Shown piece by piece: positions 1-8,531 of a stretch of 64,000 nt of DNA. The position numbers and the translations under genes are program-made. Numbering within the stretch: the first letter of the stretch is position 1; every line of letters begins with the position of its first letter. The stretch is from assembly GCA_044433415.1 (NCBI GenBank), contig JAWXTP010000002.1, forward strand, positions 7,938-71,937, written 5' to 3'. Below the pieces are notes generated by a model. That model saw only the letters and a program-made list of their open reading frames with translations, was not told where the DNA came from and searched no databases. The stretch is from JAWXTP01 sp044433415 (lineage in GTDB: Bacteria > Bacteroidota > Bacteroidia > Bacteroidales > Rikenellaceae).

Positions 1-76
1 CAGCAGTAAAGATAGTCATTTTTTTACATTAACCAACTGATAAAAAATAAAATAAATCAAATGTTTTGTGAATATT

Positions 77-107
77 TTTGTTATTCAAAAAAATATAATT
101 ATATTTG
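77..107 (+). promoter_or_regulatory. Promoter of rpmH
   Basis: TTTG at 77-80, a 19-bp spacer, then TATATTTG at 100-107: an exact match to the Bacteroidetes -33/-7 consensus. The rpmH ATG lies 33 bp downstream of the -7 box, so longer in-frame starts (for example at 105, inside the -7 box) are ruled out. Confidence 0.85.
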
Positions 108-140
108 CAGACCGAAAAAAATACAAAAAACTATAAAACA

Positions 141-299
141 ATGAGTAAAAGAACATTTCAACCATCTCAACGCAAGAGAAGAAACAAACATGGTTTCCGC
201 GAAAGAATGGCAACAGCTAACGGACGTAAAGTATTAGCGTCTAGAAGAGCTAAAGGTAGAAAAAAATTAACTGTTTCTGACGAACTTCGTCACAGATAG
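141..299 (+). CDS. rpmH: 50S ribosomal protein L34
   Basis: A 52-residue, very basic protein of the large ribosomal subunit. The N-terminus [19 protein letters not shown] and the later [16 protein letters not shown] block are diagnostic of L34, and the length is normal for the family (44-52). An in-frame ATG at 105 falls inside the promoter -7 element, so the start is placed at 141. The gene stands alone between its own consensus promoter and a strong bidirectional terminator; the usual bacterial partner rnpA is elsewhere in this window (26.4 kb). Confidence 0.97.
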   Translation: MSKRTFQPSQRKRRNKHGFRERMATANGRKVLASRRAKGRKKLTVSDELRHR

Positions 300-303
300 T
301 ATT

Positions 304-380
304 TCGGGAACTTCTTGAAATAAATGAATCAAAAGAAACAAGTTCTTTAGAGCTTCCTTTTAGGTTAAAGGGAACTTCTA
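304..380 (+). repeat. Degenerate copy of the intergenic palindromic repeat
   Basis: GGGAACTTCTTGAAA follows the rpmH stop, an inverted partner AGAGCTTCCTTTT ends near 360, and a second AAGGGAACTTCTA half-copy lies at 368-380. It resembles the family described at 62850-62928 but is diverged. Confidence 0.45.
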
Positions 381-426
381 AAATAAAAAAGACAATTTCA
401 GCTAATGAAATTGTCTTTTTTATTTT
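380..426. terminator. Bidirectional terminator between rpmH and the esterase gene
   Basis: Perfect 21-bp arms (380-400 and 406-426) around a GCTAA loop. The outer part of the stem is A-rich on the left and T-rich on the right, so either strand ends in a U tract. It sits between convergent genes. Confidence 0.85.
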
Positions 427-444
427 AACCTAATAAGGAAACCT

Positions 445-1293
445 CTAGAGTTCTAAATTTTTTAACCAAACCCCTAATTCAGTAGTCCACTCATCTTTAT
501 ATTTAAAGTTGTCATTAAATCCCCAACCGTGACCTCCTGTAGGGTAAATATGTAAACTAGCAGACACCTTATTATTTATTAAAGACATATAATAGTCTAT
601 ACTATTTTTTACTGGAACTACTGCATCATCACTACTATGTACTATAAATGCTGGCGGTGTATCTGCTGAGACTTGTAATTCATTAGAGTAATAATCTAAA
701 TCATCAACACTTGCATTTTTTCCTAACAACTGATTACGAGACCCAACATGAGTAATTTCCGCATTCATATTTATTACAGGATATAACAAAATCTGAAAAT
801 CAGGTCTATTCTCAGCAGTATAATGTGTAGCAGCAGTACTTGCTAGATGCCCTCCTGCCGAACATCCCATAATCCCAACTTTATCAATATCCCACTTCTC
901 GCTATTTTCACGCATCAGTTCAATTGCTCTATGTGCATCACTCAATGGCACTTCTTTATTACCATTAGGCATACGATACTTAAGCACGGCATAAGTTATC
1001 CCCATAGAATTAAACCAATCTGCCATCTGAAAACCTTCATGATGTATAGCAACCAGGGAATATCCACCGCCAGGACACATAATTACAGCCTTACCATTTG
1101 GATTTTCAGCAGGGTAAATAGTTAATGTTGGATCTGTAACATTTGTTATACGGTCTTTCCTAGGCTCATACTCTTTTTCAGTAATCCCATTAGAGTTAGG
1201 TGCGCCATTTTCCCACAAACGCAACGTTACACTTTCTTGAGCAAAAAGCGAACAAGAAACAAGGCAAAAACAAGCAATAAATAGTGATTTCAT
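445..1293 (-). CDS. Secreted alpha/beta-hydrolase esterase (BD-FAE / acetyl-xylan esterase-like)
   Basis: A 282-residue protein with a signal peptide (about residues 1-19, hydrophobic then SLFAQ). The fold signature of carbohydrate-esterase-type alpha/beta hydrolases is visible: an oxyanion segment PGGGY (74-78), nucleophile elbow GCSAGGH with Ser145, acid Asp222 or Asp223 in SSDDAVVP, and His255 in GGHGWGF. It probably deacylates sugars or glycans in the periplasm; the real substrate cannot be read. It is transcribed after the VanZ gene with a 10-bp gap. The stop TAG lies inside a half copy of the intergenic repeat (434-458). Confidence 0.85.
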   Translation of the reverse strand: MKSLFIACFCLVSCSLFAQESVTLRLWENGAPNSNGITEKEYEPRKDRITNVTDPTLTIYPAENPNGKAVIMCPGGGYSLVAIHHEGFQMADWFNSMGITYAVLKYRMPNGNKEVPLSDAHRAIELMRENSEKWDIDKVGIMGCSAGGHLASTAATHYTAENRPDFQILLYPVINMNAEITHVGSRNQLLGKNASVDDLDYYSNELQVSADTPPAFIVHSSDDAVVPVKNSIDYYMSLINNKVSASLHIYPTGGHGWGFNDNFKYKDEWTTELGVWLKNLEL

Positions 1294-1303
1294 TTTCTTA
1301 AGG

Positions 1304-1702
1304 TTATAAAAATTTTAAACATTTTGTTTTTTTTGCGATTAATGTGTATAATATTGTACCTACTACAGTGCCAGTACTATTAGCCACAACATCAAAAACA
1401 TCACTTGAACGATTAAAGTGAGGCTGCACAAACTCAATCGCCACACCTACAAAAACTACAAAAACCAAAGTTATAGGAATCATAAACTTCTTATTTTTAA
1501 TAGGTTTAACATTCAGTAAATGCATAAACAAAATAGACATTCCAAAGTAAAAACAGAAGTGTACAAACTTGTCAAAATTCTCTATTTTTATACGATCTGG
1601 GTCTTGTTCAAAGGTATGCAAAGATAAAAATATTACAAGGAAAAAGTAGGCTACAAAGGCCGTAAGGGCTATCTTCTTATTTGTCAGTATGATATTTAAC
1701 AT
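1304..1702 (-). CDS. VanZ-like membrane protein
   Basis: A 132-residue integral membrane protein with about four hydrophobic segments (11-30, 48-64, 73-90, 107-123). VanZ-family residues are present: DKFVH (44-48), EFVQ (90-93), and R98 with D101 and D104-VVAN. VanZ of enterococci gives low-level teicoplanin resistance, but most homologues have no known role; no resistance function is implied here. First gene of a two-gene unit with the esterase. Confidence 0.8.
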   Translation of the reverse strand: MLNIILTNKKIALTAFVAYFFLVIFLSLHTFEQDPDRIKIENFDKFVHFCFYFGMSILFMHLLNVKPIKNKKFMIPITLVFVVFVGVAIEFVQPHFNRSSDVFDVVANSTGTVVGTILYTLIAKKTKCLKFL

Positions 1703-1743
1703 ATTTTTTTTTGAAATTTAATTAGTATATTCAGTTTTTTTTA

Positions 1744-1751
1744 TATATTTG
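1744..1751 (+). promoter_or_regulatory. Possible -7 box of the glycogen fusion gene
   Basis: TATATTTG 57 bp before the ATG. No TTTG at 19-21 bp upstream was found, so only the -7 half is supported. Confidence 0.4.
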
Positions 1752-1807
1752 GCGTTCGTTAATGAACTTTTAACGCTACAAATATAAGATAAATAAAGAT
1801 AAATTTT

Positions 1808-4800
1808 ATGGCAAATACAAATAATTTACAAAAAAAACACCTTTTTGAAATTAGTTGGGAAGTGTGTAATAAAGTTGGAGGCATCCACACTGTTATTGCT
1901 TCAAAAACGCCTACTGTTCACAACCACTTTGGCGAAGATAACTACATTGTTATGGGTCCTAGTTTCAACAAAGAAACCGAATTAGAATTTGATGAAGATT
2001 TGTACCTTTTCAAAGAGTGGAAAGTAGCAGCTTACAATGACGGCATTCGTGTTAGAATAGGGCGTTGGAAAATAGAGGGTTCTCCTATTGCTATTTTGGT
2101 TGATTTTGCATCTTACGCAACTCAAAAAGACGAAATCTTAGGTAAACTTTGGGCTAGCCACCAAGTTGATTCTCTAAATGCAGGTTGGCACTATGCTGAA
2201 CCAGTAATATTTGGTTATGCAGCAGCTCGTGCTATCGAAAGTTTTGTTACTTTCTATGGTTATAGAAGAGACGAAGTTGTCGCTCATTTCCATGAATGGA
2301 TGACTGCATCGGGCGGTTTAACTCTAAACACTATCGCCCCCTATATAGCAACAACATTCACAACACATGCAACAGCAATGGGTCGTTCTATAGCTGGAAA
2401 CGGTCTTAATCTATATGATGATATGGAGAGATTTGACGTTGCTCAGCTAGCTGCTCGTTTCAATATGACTAGTATGTACTCTATTGAAAAGGTATCAGCA
2501 GAAAGTTACGACTGTTTTACTACTGTTAGTGATATTACATCTTATGAGTGTAAATACATGGTAGGAAAAGAAGCTGAGGTTGTAACTCCTAATGGTTTTG
2601 ATGACAAAATCGTTGGTGAAGGTCTAGAGCAAAAACGTCGTGGTGCAAGAGCTAAACTAATAAAAGTAGCTGAAACTTCTCTTGGCATACAATATAATGA
2701 AGAACCTCTTATTGTAGGAACAAGTGGACGTTACGAATTTAGAAACAAAGGCTTAGATCAATTTATTGACACTTTAGCCCTTCTTAACGATGATGAAAAT
2801 CTTGGTAGAGACATCCTAGCATACATCCTTGTTCCAGGATGGAGCTTTGGTCCACGTAAAGATCTTCAACAAATGTTAGAGATAGGAGCAACATCAGTAG
2901 AACAATATTACATCAAAAACCTAACTCACTATATTGGAAATCCTGAACAAGATGCTATTTTATCAAAACTTGCATCTGTAGGTCTTAGCAACAAAAGTAA
3001 TGGTAGAGTAAATATCATGCTTGTGCCTGCTTACCTTGATGGAGTTGATGGCATTTTCAATGAGCACTATTACAATGTGCTTTCAGGTTTTGACGTTACT
3101 TTGTTCCCTTCTTATTATGAACCATGGGGTTACACACCACTAGAAAGTATTGCTTTTGGTGTTCCTAGTTTAACTACTAGCCTATCTGGTTTTGGCAAAT
3201 GGATACAGTCGCTACCTAACAAGGTTAAAGCAGTAGAAGTTGTTGAAAGAAATGACAGCAACCATGAACAAGTAAAATTTGAAATGTCTAACATTTTAAG
3301 ACAATATACACATCACTCAACACAAGAGTGGAAAGAAATTAGTAATGAAGCTATTGAGTTATCTAAGCAATCATTATGGGAGAATTTATATTCTTACTAC
3401 CTTGAGGCTTATGATAAAGCAGTGGCGAAAAAAAATATTAGAATAATGGGTACCAAATTTAATGATGGAGGCAACAACTCCGAACAAGCAACATTTATCA
3501 AACAACAATTGTCGCAATCAGCTCCAAACTGGAGAAGAGTAATGATTGAGAGGGTCTTACCTGAGAGATTACAACCTTTAGAAGCGTTGTCAAGAAACTT
3601 ATGGTGGAGTTGGACACTAGATGCAAGACAATTATTTGAGACAATTGATCCAGACCTTTGGAATGATGTAGATCGCAATCCTATAGCAATGATTGATAAT
3701 CTTTCTACTGAGCGTCTTAAAGAGATTGAAAAAGACGAAGAGTTCTTAGCATCTATGGATAAAATCTACGCAGAATTCCTTGATTATATGTCTAAAAAAG
3801 AAGATAGAGGTGGAGACAGAATCGCATATTTCAGTATGGAATATGGTCTACACAGCTCTCTTAAAATTTATTCAGGTGGTCTAGGTATTCTTGCAGGTGA
3901 CTACTTGAAAGAAGCATCAGACAAAAACATCAATATGACTGCTGTAGGTCTTCTTTACCGTTACGGTTACTTCACTCAGAAGTTATCTATGTACGGTGAT
4001 CAAGAAGCTACTTATGAAGCACAAAACTTCTATAAACTTCCTATCGTTCCTTTAAGAGACGAAAGCGGTAAATGGTTAAGAATCACTCTTAACTACCCAG
4101 GACGTGTAGTTACTGCTCGTATCTGGAGATGTGACGTTGGTAGAACTGAACTTTATCTTCTTGATACTGACCACAACGAAAACATGCACGAAGACAAATC
4201 AATTTCTCACCACTTATATGGTGGCGACTGGGAAAACCGTATGAAACAAGAAGTTCTTCTTGGTATCGGTGGTATCAAAGCGCTTAACAAAATTGGTATT
4301 AAGTCGGATATATTCCACTGTAATGAAGGTCACGCTGCATTTATCGGCTTAAGAAGATGTCAAGACTTAATCGCTAACGAAGGTCTTTCATTCTCTGAAG
4401 CATTAGAGGTTGTTCGTTCTTCTTCTTTATTCACAACACACACACCAGTTCCAGCAGGTCACGATGCATTCCCTGAAGATATGATGAGACAATACTTCTC
4501 TTATATGCCAGACGCTCTTAAAATTGACTGGGAACAATTCATCAACTTAGGTAAAACTAATGTTTATGATCACAACGAGAGATTCTCTATGAGTGTTCTA
4601 GCTTGTAATATGTCTCAAGAAGTTAATGGTGTGAGTTGGTTACACGGTGAAGTTAGTAAAGAAATCTTAGCTAACATCTGGCCTAACTACTTCAAAAATG
4701 AGCTTCACATAGGTTATGTTACTAATGGTGTTCACGCTCCAACTTGGACAGCTACAAACCTTCGTAGACTTTATAACGAATACATGGGTGCTTCATTAGA

Positions 4801-6058
4801 GACTCACAACTATGATAAATCTATTTGGAAAGAAATTTATAAAGTTCCAGATGCTAAACTTTGGGAAGAAAGAATGTTCCTAAAACGCAAATTAATCAAC
4901 CACGTTAAAACTAGAGTGTTAAATCCTGAGAAATCTCGTATTGACTCTCCAGCTCACATGGTACAAGTTGCTGAGGCTTTAAAACCTGAAACTTTAACTA
5001 TAGGTTTTGCTCGTCGTTTTGCTACTTACAAACGTGCTCACCTTCTTTTCACTAACCTTGAGAGATTAGAGAAAATTGTTAATAATACAGCTCGTCCAGT
5101 ACAATTTGTATTTGCAGGTAAAGCTCACCCTAATGACAAACCAGGTCAAGACCTTATCAAACGTATCGTTGAGATTTCTAAATTACCTCAATTTACAGGT
5201 AAAATCGTATTTATCCAAAACTACGATATGGAATTAGCTCGTCGTATGGTTCAAGGTGTTGACGTATGGATGAATACTCCTACAAGACCTCTTGAGGCTT
5301 CTGGTACATCAGGTGAAAAAGCTGTTATGAACGGTGGTCTTCACTTTAGCGTTCTTGATGGATGGTGGGTTGAAGGTTACCAAAAAGATGCTGGTTGGTG
5401 TTTACCAATGGAGCGTACTTTTGCTGATCAAGAACTTCAAAACCAACTTGATGCTGAGCTTATTTACTCTATCATCGAAGACGAAATTGTTCCTGCTTAC
5501 TACGATGCTAACGAAGAAGGTTACTCTGAAAAATGGGTAGGTTATGTTAAAAACAGTATCGCTGATGTAGCTTCTAACTTCACTATGGCTCGTATGATTG
5601 AGGATTACCAAGAGCGTTTCTATGGTAAATTAGTTGCTAAAGGCAAACAAGTTGCTGCTGACGATTATAGCGAAGCTAGAGAAATGGCTGCTTGGAAACG
5701 TAGAGTTAGCAACAACTGGGATTCTATGTATATTGCATCTTCAAATACTTATGACGTTACAGTTAATACTATTATAGCTGACACTCCATACAAAAGTCGC
5801 GTAGAAGTAAACTTAGGTGATTTAACTACTGAAGATTTAGGTGTAGAGGTAGTAATTGCACAAGTTGAAGCTAACGGTGTTAGAACTCTTAAAACAACTA
5901 TTCCATTAAACCTTGTTGAGGCTCATAACAACATTGCAACTTACGAATGTGATATGTCTCCTGAATTTAATGGTGCTTACGACGTTGCTGTTCGTGTATT
6001 CGCTTACAATCCTAAGTTAGAGTACAGAATGGACTTCGCTCTTGCTAAATGGAATTAA
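1808..6058 (+). CDS. Glycogen synthase (GT3)-alpha-glucan phosphorylase (GT35) fusion
   Basis: One 1416-residue reading frame holds two glycogen enzymes. Residues 1 to about 560 are a eukaryote-like GT3 glycogen synthase: HLFEISWEVCNKVGGIHTVI near the N-terminus (KVGG 22-25) and the retaining-GT catalytic pair E438-x7-E446 in YEPWGYTPLE. From about 590 comes a DUF3417 start (LSRNLWWSW, 594-602), then the phosphorylase core (AYFSMEYGL near 672). The pyridoxal-phosphate lysine is K1171 in EASGTSGEKAVMNGG. Part 1 would build glycogen from a sugar nucleotide; part 2 would release glucose-1-phosphate. Separate proteins of these families are about 550-600 and 850 residues, so both appear full length. 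I see no frameshift or internal stop. Confidence 0.93.
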   Translation: MANTNNLQKKHLFEISWEVCNKVGGIHTVIASKTPTVHNHFGEDNYIVMGPSFNKETELEFDEDLYLFKEWKVAAYNDGIRVRIGRWKIEGSPIAILVDFASYATQKDEILGKLWASHQVDSLNAGWHYAEPVIFGYAAARAIESFVTFYGYRRDEVVAHFHEWMTASGGLTLNTIAPYIATTFTTHATAMGRSIAGNGLNLYDDMERFDVAQLAARFNMTSMYSIEKVSAESYDCFTTVSDITSYECKYMVGKEAEVVTPNGFDDKIVGEGLEQKRRGARAKLIKVAETSLGIQYNEEPLIVGTSGRYEFRNKGLDQFIDTLALLNDDENLGRDILAYILVPGWSFGPRKDLQQMLEIGATSVEQYYIKNLTHYIGNPEQDAILSKLASVGLSNKSNGRVNIMLVPAYLDGVDGIFNEHYYNVLSGFDVTLFPSYYEPWGYTPLESIAFGVPSLTTSLSGFGKWIQSLPNKVKAVEVVERNDSNHEQVKFEMSNILRQYTHHSTQEWKEISNEAIELSKQSLWENLYSYYLEAYDKAVAKKNIRIMGTKFNDGGNNSEQATFIKQQLSQSAPNWRRVMIERVLPERLQPLEALSRNLWWSWTLDARQLFETIDPDLWNDVDRNPIAMIDNLSTERLKEIEKDEEFLASMDKIYAEFLDYMSKKEDRGGDRIAYFSMEYGLHSSLKIYSGGLGILAGDYLKEASDKNINMTAVGLLYRYGYFTQKLSMYGDQEATYEAQNFYKLPIVPLRDESGKWLRITLNYPGRVVTARIWRCDVGRTELYLLDTDHNENMHEDKSISHHLYGGDWENRMKQEVLLGIGGIKALNKIGIKSDIFHCNEGHAAFIGLRRCQDLIANEGLSFSEALEVVRSSSLFTTHTPVPAGHDAFPEDMMRQYFSYMPDALKIDWEQFINLGKTNVYDHNERFSMSVLACNMSQEVNGVSWLHGEVSKEILANIWPNYFKNELHIGYVTNGVHAPTWTATNLRRLYNEYMGASLETHNYDKSIWKEIYKVPDAKLWEERMFLKRKLINHVKTRVLNPEKSRIDSPAHMVQVAEALKPETLTIGFARRFATYKRAHLLFTNLERLEKIVNNTARPVQFVFAGKAHPNDKPGQDLIKRIVEISKLPQFTGKIVFIQNYDMELARRMVQGVDVWMNTPTRPLEASGTSGEKAVMNGGLHFSVLDGWWVEGYQKDAGWCLPMERTFADQELQNQLDAELIYSIIEDEIVPAYYDANEEGYSEKWVGYVKNSIADVASNFTMARMIEDYQERFYGKLVAKGKQVAADDYSEAREMAAWKRRVSNNWDSMYIASSNTYDVTVNTIIADTPYKSRVEVNLGDLTTEDLGVEVVIAQVEANGVRTLKTTIPLNLVEAHNNIATYECDMSPEFNGAYDVAVRVFAYNPKLEYRMDFALAKWN

Positions 6059-6073
6059 AAAATGTTATATTTT

Positions 6074-6244
6074 TTAAGGGGAGTTCTAATAATTGGTTTT
6101 ATTCGATTTTAGATTTAGAAGTTTTAGATTTGGATTTTTATAAATACAGGCGTGGTGGTTCCCACGGCGTATTTGTAAAAATTCAAAGATGAAACTTATA
6201 AATCTAAAAGCGTTAAAATCCAATTTTTAGAAGTTCCCTTAAGA
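6074..6244 (+). repeat. Long nested copy of the intergenic palindromic repeat
   Basis: Starts AAGGGGAGTTCTAATAATTGG and ends CAATTTTTAGAAGTTCCCTTAAG, right after the glycogen fusion gene. The centre carries an extra imperfect hairpin around 6143-6177 (AAATACAGGCGTGG against CCACGGCGTATTT) that the short copies lack. Confidence 0.8.
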
Positions 6245-6293
6245 AAATACTAATAATTTTTTTCATTTAATAGGAAAAATTATTAACTTTGAA

Positions 6294-6330
6294 GGGTAAT
6301 TTTAGTGGTTTCACTGAAATTACCCTTTTT
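6294..6330 (+). terminator. Rho-independent terminator before msrA
   Basis: Arms 6294-6307 and 6312-6325 (GGGTAATTTTAGTG with CACTGAAATTACCC, one G-U pair), a 4-base loop, then TTTTT. It ends transcription from the glycogen gene, or works as an attenuator if the TAACTTTG at 6284-6291 is an active -7 box. Confidence 0.8.
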
Positions 6331-6376
6331 GTTTAAATTTTAACAATTGTTTTTCTTTAGAAAAATATAGCAGATT

Positions 6377-6871
6377 ATGAGTAAAAAAGACGTTGCAATC
6401 TTTGCTGGTGGGTGTTTCTGGGGAGTAGAACACTATTTACAGGAAAAAAACGGTGTGGAGAGTGTAGAAAGCGGATATATAGGTGGAGAAGTCAAGAATC
6501 CTACATACGAACAAGTACGATCTAAAACAACAGGACATGCAGAAGCTGTAAGAGTTATTTTTGATTCTTCTGTGGTTAGTTATGAAGAATTAGCTAAATT
6601 ATTTTTTGAGATTCATGACTTTACTCAAATAGATGGACAAGGTTACGATTTAGGACCTCAATATAGAACAGAAATATTCTATCTAACAGAGGAGCAAAAA
6701 ACTATAGCGGAGGCATTAATTGCAAAATTAGGGGCTATGGGTTACAAAGTTGCGACAAAAGTAACTCAAGCTACAGAATTTTATAGTGCAGAGGATTACC
6801 ACCAAGATTATTACGAGATAAAAGGCGGAGAGCCCGATTGTCACGCGTATAGAAAAGTATTTGAAGATTAA
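6377..6871 (+). CDS. msrA: Peptide methionine-S-sulfoxide reductase
   Basis: A 164-residue cytoplasmic repair enzyme that reduces methionine-S-sulfoxide in proteins. The catalytic GCFWG motif is at 12-16 (Cys13), followed by YIGG, and a resolving Cys155 lies in the C-terminal GGEPDCHAYRKVF. Length is typical of MsrA alone; there is no fused MsrB domain. The sulfatase gene follows on the same strand. Confidence 0.96.
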   Translation: MSKKDVAIFAGGCFWGVEHYLQEKNGVESVESGYIGGEVKNPTYEQVRSKTTGHAEAVRVIFDSSVVSYEELAKLFFEIHDFTQIDGQGYDLGPQYRTEIFYLTEEQKTIAEALIAKLGAMGYKVATKVTQATEFYSAEDYHQDYYEIKGGEPDCHAYRKVFED

Positions 6872-6920
6872 ACTAACAACTAACAACAATAGGTTCTACC
6901 TATTCCTAAAATCCCATAAA

Positions 6921-8315
6921 ATGAATTACAAATCACAACAAACGTTACTTTGTAACTTAGCGGTTGGCTTAACTGTAGCTCAACCTCTATATGCAGCTGC
7001 CCCTGCAAAGAAAGCAACTGCTCCTGAAAAACCAAATATTGTTTTAATTATGGCTGACGACTTGGGGTATAGAGATATCTCTTGCTTTGGAAGCACAAAA
7101 ATTAAAACTCCTAATCTTGATAAGCTCGCTGAAAGAGGCGTTAAGTTTACTGATTTCCACTCTAACGGTGCTGTTAGTAGTCCAACACGTGCAGGACTTA
7201 TGACTGGCAAATACCAACAACGTGTAGATGTTGAAGGTGTAATTACTGCTGCTAACGACCGTGAAAAGGGCTTAGATTTAAGTGAAGTTACTATGGCTGA
7301 AGAAATGGCTAACTTAGGTTATACTTGTGCTATGTTTGGCAAATGGCACTTAGGTTATGATGCTGAATTCAATCCTGTTCACCAAGGTTTCCACGAATAT
7401 AGAGGTTATGTTAGTGGTAATGTAGACTACCACACTCACATTGACCAAGCAGGTTATCACGACTGGTGGAATAATGACAAATTAGAGAAAGTACAGGGTT
7501 ACACTACAGACTTAATCACTGATTACGCTATAGAATTTATCGAAAGAAACAACCCAGCAAAAACTGACAAACCTTTCTTCTTATACTTACCTTACGAAAC
7601 TCCTCACGGTCCTTACCAAAGACGTGAAGATGCTCCTCTTCGTGAAGAAAGTAACGTAAAAACTATAAGACCAGAAGTTAAAGAGGACTATCCTGAAATT
7701 TATGTAGGTATGATAGAGTGCCTTGACGAAAGATTAGGTGATTTATTCGCAACTTTAGAGAAAGAAGGTCTTACAGAAAATACTATCGTTGTTTTCTGCT
7801 CTGACAATGGAGCTAACCACGTTGGTGACAATGGTGTTCTTAGAGGTGCTAAAAACTCTGTTTTTGAAGGTGGTCACCGTGTTCCTGGTATCATTTCTTA
7901 CCCTGCTAAGGTTAAAGCTGGTACTGTAAGTAATGAAACTGTTATCACTATGGACTTACTTCCAACTTTTGTTGACATCGCTGGTGGTCAAACTACAGGT
8001 GACATCGTTGATGGTGTTAGTCTTAAAAACCTACTTTTCAAAGGTAAGAAACTTCAAGATCGCGATCTTTTCTGGATCAGCACTGGTCAATGTGCTATGC
8101 GTAGAGGTGACTGGAAATTTGTTTGGGGTAGACAAAACAAACAAAACAACCTTCAACTTTACAACTTGAAAACTGATATTTCAGAAAAAAACAATGTAGC
8201 TCTTGAAAACCGTGAACTTACTATTCAAATGCAACAAGCCGTTAAAGACTGGTTCTATGATGTAAGAAGTGGTATCGAAACTAAGAGTATATTCAATCTT
8301 CCAGAGTTCGAATAA
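6921..8315 (+). CDS. Secreted arylsulfatase-type S1 sulfatase (Ser-type)
   Basis: A 464-residue sulfatase. The start at 6921 gives a signal peptide (MNYKSQQTLLCNLAVGLTVA, ending PLYAAA); an upstream ATG at 6861 overlaps msrA and would bury it. Metal-site residues appear in MADDLGY (44-50) and SDNG. The maturation motif is S86-S87-P88-T89-R90 followed by TG at 95-96, so the formylglycine precursor is serine. Family knowledge: such enzymes need an anaerobic sulfatase-maturating radical-SAM enzyme, which is not in this window. Substrate unknown, probably a sulfated glycan. A strong terminator follows. Confidence 0.92.
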   Translation: MNYKSQQTLLCNLAVGLTVAQPLYAAAPAKKATAPEKPNIVLIMADDLGYRDISCFGSTKIKTPNLDKLAERGVKFTDFHSNGAVSSPTRAGLMTGKYQQRVDVEGVITAANDREKGLDLSEVTMAEEMANLGYTCAMFGKWHLGYDAEFNPVHQGFHEYRGYVSGNVDYHTHIDQAGYHDWWNNDKLEKVQGYTTDLITDYAIEFIERNNPAKTDKPFFLYLPYETPHGPYQRREDAPLREESNVKTIRPEVKEDYPEIYVGMIECLDERLGDLFATLEKEGLTENTIVVFCSDNGANHVGDNGVLRGAKNSVFEGGHRVPGIISYPAKVKAGTVSNETVITMDLLPTFVDIAGGQTTGDIVDGVSLKNLLFKGKKLQDRDLFWISTGQCAMRRGDWKFVWGRQNKQNNLQLYNLKTDISEKNNVALENRELTIQMQQAVKDWFYDVRSGIETKSIFNLPEFE

Positions 8316-8331
8316 TCAATTCTCAACATAA

Positions 8332-8380
8332 AAAAGCGCACACAAAGCCCTATGCTTCTAGGTTTTGTGTGCGCTTTTCT
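8332..8380. terminator. Terminator after the sulfatase gene
   Basis: Perfect 15-bp arms, AAAAGCGCACACAAA (8332-8346) and its complement (8364-8378), ending in TTTT. Confidence 0.88.
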
Positions 8381-8425
8381 TGTTCTGTAAGCTCCACCTT
8401 TTATTTGCATTAATGTATTTATTAA

Positions 8426-8460
8426 TATTAATTAAATATTACGGTAATATTTAATTAATA
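8426..8460. promoter_or_regulatory. Perfect AT-rich palindrome, operator candidate
   Basis: 16-bp arms (8426-8441 and 8445-8460) around CGG, ending 10 bp before a TAATTTTG -7-like box at 8470-8477. There is no U tract, so it looks more like a protein-binding site than a terminator. It lies upstream of the unrecognised gene at 8532. Confidence 0.45.
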
Positions 8461-8489
8461 ATCTGATAGTAATTTTGTATCGTTAAAAC

Positions 8490-8516
8490 ATAAGGGAACT
8501 TCTAAGAACTCCCCAT
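8490..8516 (-). repeat. Minimal inverted copy of the intergenic repeat
   Basis: Read on the minus strand it is GGGGAGTTCT directly followed by TAGAAGTTCCCTT: both ends of the family with no interior. It sits 16 bp before the next start codon. Confidence 0.75.
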
Positions 8517-8531
8517 AAACAAAACAACTAT

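Noticed and set aside
847..1125. Plus-strand ORF inside the esterase gene
   Set aside because: Shadow of a gene with clear catalytic motifs on the minus strand.
6284..6291. TAACTTTG as the msrA promoter
   Set aside because: A TTTC lies at the right distance, but transcription would begin inside the terminator hairpin at 6294-6330. The hairpin explains the site better; kept only as an attenuator possibility.
6861..6920. N-terminal extension of the sulfatase from the ATG at 6861
   Set aside because: It overlaps msrA and puts a polar stretch before the signal peptide; ATG 6921 begins a good signal peptide.
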